Positions 58,123 through 64,000 of a DNA stretch of 64,000 nt are shown piece after piece. The notes beneath the pieces were generated by a model that was given only the letters and a program-made list of their open reading frames with translations, had not been told where the DNA came from and did not search any database. Position numbers and translations under genes: made by a program. How positions within the stretch are numbered: position 1 is the first letter of the stretch; each line of letters opens with the position of its first letter. The stretch is from the NCBI RefSeq assembly GCF_013409205.1, contig NZ_JACCAE010000001.1, forward strand, positions 1,364,001 through 1,428,000, written 5' to 3'. This DNA comes from Janibacter cremeus. GTDB taxonomy: Bacteria; Actinomycetota; Actinomycetes; Actinomycetales; Dermatophilaceae.

Positions 58123-58854
58123 CTACCTGCCCTGGCCGGCGACCTTCGCGGCCTCGGCGGCCGCGGCCTCGGGGTCGAGGTACTCGGCCGGCCCGGTGGG
58201 CATGAAGTCCTCGCCGAGGTCGTAGACCAACGGCATGCCGGTCGGGATGTTCAGCCCCGCGATGTCCTCGTCGCTGATGCCGTCGAGATGCTTGACCAGG
58301 GCCCGCAGCGAGTTGCCGTGCGCGGTGACCAGGACGGTCCTGCCGGCGGCGAGATCCTCGCGGATCGGGCCCTCCCAGTACGGCATGAGGCGCTCGATGA
58401 CGTCCTTGAGGCACTCGGTGCGCGGGATCTCGATGTCGGCGTAGCGCGGGTCACCGGTCTGGGCGTACTCGTCGTCGGTGTCGATCTGCGGCGGCGGGGT
58501 GTCGAAGCTGCGGCGCCAGAGCATGAACTGCTCCTCGCCGTACTTCTCCCGGGTCGCCGCCTTGTCCAGGCCCTGCAGCGCGCCGTAGTGGCGCTCGTTG
58601 AGGCGCCAGTCGCGGCGGACCGGGATCCAGTGCCGGTCGGCCTCGTCGAGCGCGATGTTGGCGGTGGTGATCGCCCGGCGCAGCACGGAGGTGTGCACGA
58701 CGTCCGGGAGGAGCCCCGCCTCCTTCATCAGCTGACCGCCGCGGACGGCCTCCTCACGACCCCGGTCGATCAGGTCGACGTCGACCCAGCCGGTGAAGAG
58801 GTTCTTTTCGTTCCAGTCGGAGCGCCCGTGGCGCAGCAGGATGAGTGTCGACAT
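58123..58854 (-). CDS. gpmA: 2,3-bisphosphoglycerate-dependent phosphoglycerate mutase
   Basis: A 243-aa glycolytic enzyme interconverting 3- and 2-phosphoglycerate. [20 protein letters not shown] carries the phospho-acceptor His9; [19 protein letters not shown] and [20 protein letters not shown] supply the remaining catalytic residues. Linkage with senX3-regX3, mshA and YbjN matches the Rv0486-Rv0491 region of M. tuberculosis. Confidence 0.96.
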   Translation of the reverse strand: MSTLILLRHGRSDWNEKNLFTGWVDVDLIDRGREEAVRGGQLMKEAGLLPDVVHTSVLRRAITTANIALDEADRHWIPVRRDWRLNERHYGALQGLDKAATREKYGEEQFMLWRRSFDTPPPQIDTDDEYAQTGDPRYADIEIPRTECLKDVIERLMPYWEGPIREDLAAGRTVLVTAHGNSLRALVKHLDGISDEDIAGLNIPTGMPLVYDLGEDFMPTGPAEYLDPEAAAAEAAKVAGQGR

Positions 58855-58962
58855 GGGGCCAAGGGTAGCTGCGGCCGAGGGGGCGGGCCGATGGGTATGC
58901 GGCCCGACTCAGGGAGTGAGGAACGAACGACCAAGGGCCGTGTGCTCATCGGTGTGCACCCG

Positions 58963-59457
58963 TCAATGCTCGAGCACGCTGCGGAAGGCCTCGAGGTTGC
59001 GCAGGGACTCCCCGCGGGAGACCCGCCAGTCCCACTCCTTCTGCATCGAGCTGCGGAAGCCGATGAGCAGCAGCTCGTTGAAGGGCTCGTCGGCAGCCTC
59101 CAGCAGGACACCGAGGACCTGGTCGACCACCTGCGGCGACACGGCGCGAAGGGGGATCCTCCCGTTGACGTAGACGTCGCCGGAGGAGTCGATGGAGTAG
59201 GCGAGCAGGGGCATGCGCAGGTTGCGACGCAGCAGGAACCGGTAGAACTCGCCGTGGTTCTCGTCCGCGTTGCGGATGACGAAGGCCGTGACCGACAGCG
59301 CCTGCTCGCCGACGACGAGCGAGGCGACGGTCTTCAGCTTCTTCTCCCCCGGGAGGGAGACGACGAGCTCGCCGTCCCGCGTCCCGGGCTCGCTCTCGAT
59401 CCCGGTCTCGGCGATGACCGAGCGGACCACCTCGAGGGCCTGTTCCTTGTCGTTCAT
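58963..59457 (-). CDS. YbjN-domain protein
   Basis: A 164-aa soluble protein of the YbjN/DUF1790 type: [37 protein letters not shown] and [49 protein letters not shown]. The fold resembles type III secretion chaperones; function unknown. ATG 59457 overlaps the mshA stop (ATGA), and the same mshA-YbjN pairing occurs in mycobacteria (Rv0486-Rv0487). Confidence 0.88.
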   Translation of the reverse strand: MNDKEQALEVVRSVIAETGIESEPGTRDGELVVSLPGEKKLKTVASLVVGEQALSVTAFVIRNADENHGEFYRFLLRRNLRMPLLAYSIDSSGDVYVNGRIPLRAVSPQVVDQVLGVLLEAADEPFNELLLIGFRSSMQKEWDWRVSRGESLRNLEAFRSVLEH

Positions 59458-60725
59458 CGAGGCACCTCCACGAGCATGTTGTGACGTTCGGCCACGGCGC
59501 CAGCGTAGACATCGAGGAGACGGTCCACCGTCACCGACCACCCGAAGGCCTTGGCGTGCGCACGGGCGTTGCTGCGCAGCCGCTCGGCCCCGGCCGGGTC
59601 GTCGATGAGGTCCTCCAGCTGCCGGGACCAGTCCTGCGGGTCGTGCCCGTCGACCAGGACGCCACCGTCCCCGACCGCGGTGCGCAGGCCGCCGACGTCG
59701 GCCGCGACGACGAGCGCCCCGCTGGCCTGCGCCTCGATGGCGACGAGACCGAAGGACTCGGTGTGCGAGGGCACCGCGACGAGGTCCGCGGCCCGGTACC
59801 AGTCGGCCAGCTCGGCCCGGCTCACCGGCGGCGCCAGGTGCAGCACGTCGGTGACGCCGAGCTCCTCGCCGAGCTGCTGCAACCGGTCCGGCGCCACCAG
59901 GCCCCGTCCGGAGGCGCCGCCGAGGACGGCCACGACCAGACGCCCACGCAGCTCGGGTCGCCGACCGAGCAGCTCCGCCGCGGCCCGCACGAGGACGTGC
60001 GGGCCCTTCAGCGGCTGGATCCGGCCGACGAAGAGCAGCACGACCGCGTCCTGGGGCAGGCCGATCCGCGATCGTGCGTCGTCACGGTCCCCGGGGGCGA
60101 AGGTGGTCAGATCCACCCCGGGCGGGACGACCTGGACCTTGTCCGGGTCGGCGTCGTAGTACTCGATGAGCTCGTCGCCCTCCTGCAGGGTGTTGGCGAT
60201 GAGTCGATCGGCGATGTCGACGACCTGCGCCTCGCCGATCTCGCGACCGGGGGGCTCGGGGACGTCGTCCTCGGCGAGCTGGCGGTTCTTCACGCGAGCC
60301 ATCGTGTGCATCGTGTGCACCAGCGGCACCTGCCAGCGCTCGGCGACGAGCCAGCCGACCTGACCCGAGAGCCAGTAGTGCGAGTGCGCCAAGTCGTAGT
60401 GGCCGTGCGGCACCCGGGCGATCTCACGCATCATCCCCGCGGCGAAGGCGCACAGCTGGCCCGGTAGGTCTTCCTTCAGCAAACCCTCATAGGGCCCGGC
60501 GTCGATGTGGCGCACAACCACCCCGGGCTCCATCTCGACCGCATCGGGCAGGTCCGCCGCGGTGCGCCGGGTGAAGATCTCCACCTCCACCCCGCGCGCT
60601 GCCAGCTCGCGGGCGGACTCGACGACGTAGACGTTCAGGCCACCGGCGTCACCCGTGCCCGGCTGCGCCAGCGGCGAGGTGTGCACGCTGATCATGGCCA
60701 CGCGGCGGATCGGCTGATCGCTCAC
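59454..60725 (-). CDS. mshA: D-inositol-3-phosphate glycosyltransferase (mycothiol biosynthesis step 1)
   Basis: A 423-aa GT4 enzyme adding N-acetylglucosamine to inositol-3-phosphate. [24 protein letters not shown] is the MshA N-terminus; [30 protein letters not shown] and [28 protein letters not shown] are donor-binding blocks. GTG 60725 is chosen because AAGGG lies eight bases upstream; GTG 60752 is also in frame. It matches the presence of mscR at 19882-20967. Confidence 0.94.
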   Translation of the reverse strand: MSDQPIRRVAMISVHTSPLAQPGTGDAGGLNVYVVESARELAARGVEVEIFTRRTAADLPDAVEMEPGVVVRHIDAGPYEGLLKEDLPGQLCAFAAGMMREIARVPHGHYDLAHSHYWLSGQVGWLVAERWQVPLVHTMHTMARVKNRQLAEDDVPEPPGREIGEAQVVDIADRLIANTLQEGDELIEYYDADPDKVQVVPPGVDLTTFAPGDRDDARSRIGLPQDAVVLLFVGRIQPLKGPHVLVRAAAELLGRRPELRGRLVVAVLGGASGRGLVAPDRLQQLGEELGVTDVLHLAPPVSRAELADWYRAADLVAVPSHTESFGLVAIEAQASGALVVAADVGGLRTAVGDGGVLVDGHDPQDWSRQLEDLIDDPAGAERLRSNARAHAKAFGWSVTVDRLLDVYAGAVAERHNMLVEVPR

Positions 60726-60795
60726 CGGATCACCCTTCACTCGTTCGTCCACCCCGCCAGCGTAGTTGTGCCCGGGGTCGGCCTACGCTGCGTGG

Positions 60796-61623
60796 GTGTC
60801 CAGCCAGCGTCCCGTCGGGAGCATCACCCGCGGAACGACCAATCCCAACCGATTGCGCCGGTGCGACCGGTGGCTGACCTCGACCCACCGTCGCGTCCTG
60901 CGCGTCGGGGGACCCCCGGTCATCATCGACCTCGGCCACGGCGCCAGTGGGGTGACGACGGCGGAGTGGGCCCAGCGGGTGCGCAGCGTGCGGCCGGACG
61001 TGCGGGTGCGGGGCCTGGAGATCGACCCGGCGAGGGTCATGAGCGCCCAGGCGTGGGCCGGGCCGGGTGTGGAGTTCACCCTCGGCGGCTTCGAGGTACC
61101 CCTGCCCCACGGTCAGCGGGCCCGGGTCATCCGCGCCTTCAACGTGCTTCGGCAGTACGACGAGGGCGAGGTCGAGGCACCCTGGGCGACGATGCTCGCC
61201 CGTCTGGACGACCACGGCCTCCTCGTCGAGGGCACCTGCGACGAGCTCGGCCGGCTCGGCAGCTGGATCACGCTCGACCGTGGGGGACCGCGCACGCTCA
61301 CCCTCTCGTGGCGGCTGCGCGACCTCGGCCCGCAGAGGAATCCCTCGGCCGTCGCCGCCCGCCTGCCCAAGGCGCTGATCCACCGCAACATCCCGGGCGA
61401 GCCGGTCCACGACCTGCTCGAGCGGCTCGACGACGCGTGGCGGTGGTCGGCCCCCTTCGCCCCGTACGGGCCCCGGCAGCGCGCGGTGGCGGCCATCGGT
61501 GAGGTCGCGAAGGAGGTCCCGGTCATCGGCCGGTCGGACCGGTGGCGCCTGGGTGAGCTGACCGTGCCGTGGTCGCTCGTGGCGCCACGCTCCGGCCCGC
61601 TGGCACGTCCTCAGCGGCGGTAG
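60796..61623 (+). CDS. Class I SAM-dependent methyltransferase-like protein, leaderless
   Basis: A 275-aa protein from GTG 60796. TACGCT at 60784-60789 is a plausible -10 box placing the transcript start at this GTG; a longer in-frame start at 60766 has no support. VIIDLGHGASGVTTAEWAQRVRSVRPDVRVRGLEIDP is the SAM-binding Rossmann start with a degenerate glycine loop, and VIRAFNVLRQYDEGEV is the post-I region. Substrate unknown. Its stop region overlaps the convergent cupin gene by 13 bases. Confidence 0.8.
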   Translation: MSSQRPVGSITRGTTNPNRLRRCDRWLTSTHRRVLRVGGPPVIIDLGHGASGVTTAEWAQRVRSVRPDVRVRGLEIDPARVMSAQAWAGPGVEFTLGGFEVPLPHGQRARVIRAFNVLRQYDEGEVEAPWATMLARLDDHGLLVEGTCDELGRLGSWITLDRGGPRTLTLSWRLRDLGPQRNPSAVAARLPKALIHRNIPGEPVHDLLERLDDAWRWSAPFAPYGPRQRAVAAIGEVAKEVPVIGRSDRWRLGELTVPWSLVAPRSGPLARPQRR

Positions 61624-61976
61624 TCGTCCTCGAGTCGCACGATGTCGCTCTCGTCGAAGGCGCCGTACCCGATCTCGAGGATCCGGGCGGGGCGGTCGCC
61701 GCTGTTGCCCATCCGGTGGACGGCGCCCGGGGGAACCCACACCTTCTCGCCGGTCTGCGCCGCCCAGGACTCGTGCCCGACGGTGACGTCCAGCGGCCCG
61801 TCGAGGACCTGCCAGAACTCGCCCCGGTGCTCGTGGGTCTGCAGCGACAGCCGGTGGCCGGGCTCGACGGTGACGACCTTGACGGTCGTCTCCTCGTTGC
61901 TGGTGAACTGCTCGAACTGGCCCCAGGGGCGCTGCGAGACGAAGATCGAGCGTCTCGGGTCAGGCGGGTTGCTCAC
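61611..61976 (-). CDS. Cupin, mannose-6-phosphate isomerase type II C-terminal-like
   Basis: A 121-aa single-domain cupin from GTG 61976. RPWGQFEQFTSNEETTVKVVTVEPGHRLSLQTHEHRGEFWQVLDGPLDVTVG contains the metal ligands (QTHEHRGEFW) and KVWVPPGAVHRMGN completes the second motif. It matches the C-terminal isomerase module of bifunctional mannose-1-phosphate guanylyltransferase/isomerase enzymes, here stand-alone. A role in mannose phosphate supply is inferred only from fold. Confidence 0.85.
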   Translation of the reverse strand: MSNPPDPRRSIFVSQRPWGQFEQFTSNEETTVKVVTVEPGHRLSLQTHEHRGEFWQVLDGPLDVTVGHESWAAQTGEKVWVPPGAVHRMGNSGDRPARILEIGYGAFDESDIVRLEDDYRR

Positions 61977-62022
61977 GGACTCTCCCCGGGTACGGATGCT
62001 GGAGCAGACATTGTGCCGCAGC

Positions 62023-62319
62023 TCAGCGGCGGCGGCCCATGACAGCATCTATGGCGGGCCTCACATCGGCGAGGTAGACACCCGCGACGACGATCCCGAT
62101 GATCGCGAGCAGGCCGAGCCCGCCGCCGAGCACCGCAAAGCCCAGGAGCGTCGCGATGGCCAGGGCCACGACCCAGAAGGTCTTGGACTGCTTGCCCGCA
62201 GCCGTGAAGGCGTCCGGGCGCTGCCGGACGGCGTGGAGGAGGGCGTAGACCTCCATGGCCAGGGCGAGCAGCCCCAGACCGAGGATGATCCACGCCTGGA
62301 TCTGACCGATGATCTGCAC
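62023..62319 (-). CDS. DUF2516 small membrane protein
   Basis: A 98-aa protein with two hydrophobic helices (residues ~8-30 and ~46-82) and the DUF2516 pattern AWIILGLGLLALAMEVYALLHAVRQRPDAF ... KQSKTFWVV ... YLADVRPAI. The family is actinobacterial and of unknown role; in M. tuberculosis its member lies next to hbhA. GTG start; 9 bases downstream of dtd. Confidence 0.85.
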   Translation of the reverse strand: MQIIGQIQAWIILGLGLLALAMEVYALLHAVRQRPDAFTAAGKQSKTFWVVALAIATLLGFAVLGGGLGLLAIIGIVVAGVYLADVRPAIDAVMGRRR

Positions 62320-62328
62320 GGGTCCAGA

Positions 62329-62757
62329 CTAGGCGGGCGCGTCGATGATGAGCGTCACCGGACCGTCACCGTGGATGTCGACGGCCATGTCGGCGCCGAA
62401 CCGCCCGGTGGCCACGGTCAGGCCGCGCTCGCGCAGTCCCTCGGCCACGGCGTCGACGACCGGCTCGGCGACCGGGCCCGGGGCGGCGGCGTTCCACGAC
62501 GGACGGCGCCCCTTGCGGATGTCCGCGTGGAGGGTGAACTGGCTGACCACGAGCACGGCGCCGCCGCTGTCGGTCACCGATGTCTCGCCGGACATGATTC
62601 GCAGCTCGGCGATCTTGCGCACCGTCGTCGCGATCTCCCGCGGTCCGTCCTCGTGCGTCACGCCGACCAGGGCGACGAGGCCGGGTCCGATCTCGCCGAC
62701 CGTCTCTTCGCCGACGCGCACGCGGGCGGAGCTCACCCGCTGCACGACCGTCCTCAT
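62329..62757 (-). CDS. dtd: D-aminoacyl-tRNA deacylase
   Basis: A 142-aa enzyme that removes D-amino acids from tRNA. MRTVVQRVSSARVRVGEETVGEIGPGLVALVGV, the VSQFTL loop (residues ~76-81), KGRRPSWNAAAPGPVAEPV and GRFGADMAVDIHGDGPVT are all DTD signatures. ATG 62757 overlaps the asparaginase stop (ATGA); the longer frame upstream is a shadow. Confidence 0.95.
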   Translation of the reverse strand: MRTVVQRVSSARVRVGEETVGEIGPGLVALVGVTHEDGPREIATTVRKIAELRIMSGETSVTDSGGAVLVVSQFTLHADIRKGRRPSWNAAAPGPVAEPVVDAVAEGLRERGLTVATGRFGADMAVDIHGDGPVTLIIDAPA

Positions 62758-63740
62758 GAGGTCAGCCCGACGACCTCGACGGAGCCCACCCGGCGGCCGT
62801 GGCCGAGCACCGGCTGGTCGGCCAGGGCGCGCAGGCCTTCGGAGTCGAGGTCGAGGGCGAGCAGGGAGTGCGCGAGCAGGCCACGGCGGGCACGGGGCTG
62901 GGACGAGCCGTCGGCGACCTTGATCGCCACGCCCCGGCCGTCGGCGAGGCCGGCCGCGTAGACCGACTCGGCGCCGTCCTTGGCGACGAGGCCGGGGACG
63001 GCCTCCATGAAGGCCGTGACGTCCCGGCCGGTGCCGCCCACCATGTGCGGTGCGGTGCGCATGGCCGTGGCGACCCTCCCTTCGGCGGTGTCCTCGTCCG
63101 CGGCTGCGAGGACCCCGAAGGCCGCTGCCAACCCACGCAGCGGGACGGCGAAGAGCGGTGCCCCGCACCCGTCCACGGTCGTGTGGGCCACCGGGCCGAC
63201 GACCTGCGCGGTGGTGTCTCGAATCGCCTGCTGGAGGGGGTGCTGTGGGTCGAGGTAGTTCTCGATCGGCCAGTCGTTGACCGTGCAGGTGATGAGCATG
63301 CCGGCGTGCTTGCCGGAGCAGTCCTGGGCGACCGACTCGCTCGCTCGACCGGCGACGAGCCAGCGGGCGTGCTCGAGTTCACCCAGGGGCAGGGCCGGGG
63401 TGTTCTGCAGCGCGGACAGGTCGAGGCCGACGCTCGCGAGCGCCTCGGCGACGCCCTCGCGGTGGACGTCCTGCCCGGAGTGGCTCGCGCACACGAGAGC
63501 GAGCAGGTGCGGCGGCAGGTCAAGCCCGGCGCGGACCATCGCCAGCGCCTGGATCGGCTTGAGCGAGGAGCGTGGCAGGACGGGGTCGTCGACCCTTCCA
63601 TGACGAAGGGGGGTCCCTCCCGCGGGGTCGGTCGCGACGAGCGTCGCTCGCTGGGCGGACTCGATGAAGCCCCCGCGGGTCACGTGGACCAGCACGGGGG
63701 CCTCGTCGAGACTGGTGGTGTCAGGGGCCTGGGCGGTCAT
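62754..63740 (-). CDS. Asparaginase (PF06089-type, L-asparaginase II)
   Basis: A 328-aa protein of the family first seen in Rhizobium etli AnsA. VLVHVTRGGFIESAQRATLVATDPAG, VLPRSSLKPIQALAMV, CASHSGQDVHREGVAEAL, CSGKHAGMLITC and DGCGAPLFAVPLRGLA are its conserved blocks. ATG 63740. The gene contains one copy of ATGACGAAGGGG (63600-63611), the seed of the hairpin family, in its N-terminal part. Reaction: asparagine to aspartate and ammonia. Confidence 0.88.
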   Translation of the reverse strand: MTAQAPDTTSLDEAPVLVHVTRGGFIESAQRATLVATDPAGGTPLRHGRVDDPVLPRSSLKPIQALAMVRAGLDLPPHLLALVCASHSGQDVHREGVAEALASVGLDLSALQNTPALPLGELEHARWLVAGRASESVAQDCSGKHAGMLITCTVNDWPIENYLDPQHPLQQAIRDTTAQVVGPVAHTTVDGCGAPLFAVPLRGLAAAFGVLAAADEDTAEGRVATAMRTAPHMVGGTGRDVTAFMEAVPGLVAKDGAESVYAAGLADGRGVAIKVADGSSQPRARRGLLAHSLLALDLDSEGLRALADQPVLGHGRRVGSVEVVGLTS

Positions 63741-63872
63741 CCGCCGCAGGCTACCGCCTCACCACAGCATCGGTTGGTGCGCTTCGGGGCTCGGCTGCGA
63801 ACGGCCGCGCCCCGGAGCACCCGGAACGTCAGAAGTTCTGCTCCGAGGTGTGGCGGAGGAACTTCGAAGAGT

Positions 63873-64000
63873 TCAGTCGCCGACCTTGTCAGCAGCCTTG
63901 TCGGCGGCCTTCGCGGACTTGGTGGCCGTCTTCTTCGCGGCGGTCGACGTGGACTTGGTCGCGGTGCGGGTGCGCGTCGCGGCCTTCTTCGCCGTGGTGC
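63873..64000 (-). CDS. C-terminal tail of a Lys/Ala-rich protein (HbhA-like or HupB-like), partial
   Basis: The minus-strand frame is open from the right edge to the stop at 63873-63875. The visible ~41 residues are almost only Lys, Ala, Thr, Ser and Arg (e.g. TTAKKAATRTRTATKSTSTAAKKTATKS, ending KAADKAADKVGD). Such tails occur on HbhA (heparin-binding haemagglutinin), HupB and histone H1-like proteins. Linkage with DUF2516 and mshA recalls the hbhA region of M. tuberculosis (Rv0475-Rv0491), so HbhA-like is slightly favoured. The N-terminal domain is outside the window. Confidence 0.6.
   Translation of the reverse strand, partial: TTAKKAATRTRTATKSTSTAAKKTATKSAKAADKAADKVGD

Overview
The window comes from a high-GC Gram-positive actinobacterium. 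Evidence: mycothiol genes (mshA, mscR), WhiB, CarD, SenX3-RegX3, Rpf-type muralytic proteins, an actinobacterial integrative element (AICE) and many GTG starts with ATGA overlaps. An Intrasporangiaceae-like host is my guess from overall flavour; no rRNA or species marker is present.

Layout. (1) 1-5264 is the right end of a pSAM2-type AICE: partial Pra-like activator, small ORF, FtsK/TraSA translocase, WhiB-like protein, RepSA-type initiator, excisionase and tyrosine integrase, abutting the 3' end of tRNA-Thr(UGU) at 5265-5337. (2) 5409-18741 is chromosomal backbone: two Rpf-like proteins separated by five 64-bp tandem repeats, a ThrE-type exporter, a Ser/Thr kinase, a CBS protein, otsA-otsB-DUF4032-RDD, a membrane protein, rlmB and cysS. 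(3) 18742-51914 is a ~33 kb block lying between cysS-rlmB and ispF-ispD-carD. These five genes are normally contiguous in actinobacteria and here keep strand and order, so the block looks inserted. Its left part holds a small membrane protein, an MBL hydrolase, mscR, a winged-helix regulator and a glutamine amidotransferase. The remainder is a large N-heterocycle catabolic cluster. (4) 51915-64000 is backbone again: ispF, an FAD oxidoreductase, ispD, carD, a lipoprotein, regX3-senX3/phoU, gpmA, YbjN, mshA, a methyltransferase, a cupin, DUF2516, dtd, asparaginase and the end of a Lys/Ala-rich protein.

The catabolic cluster is the main discovery. It encodes a UraA-type permease, a BMP-type nucleoside ABC importer, a three-subunit molybdenum hydroxylase with CoxG/CoxD/CoxE-like helpers, a barbiturase/cyanuric-acid-hydrolase family enzyme, an amidase-signature hydrolase, HyuA/HyuB, a type III CoA-transferase, carbamate kinase, a PucR regulator and, divergently, the three subunits of an AllFGH (FdrA/YlbE/YlbF) carbamoyltransferase. 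I propose an ATP-yielding version of oxidative pyrimidine breakdown: uracil to barbiturate to ureidomalonate, then phosphorolysis of ureidomalonate (the CH2 homologue of oxalurate, the AllFGH substrate) to malonamate plus carbamoyl phosphate. Carbamate kinase would make ATP, the amidase would give malonate plus ammonia, and the CoA-transferase would give malonyl-CoA. This is inference from gene content; each family call rests on visible motifs.

Other structure: hairpins built on CGAAGGGG/CCCCTTCG, one of them inside a coding sequence; an 18-bp perfect hairpin covering the ispD start; 11-bp direct repeats upstream of an rpf gene; and a near-palindromic operator candidate upstream of carbamate kinase. 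No CRISPR array, insertion sequence, rRNA or riboswitch was seen.
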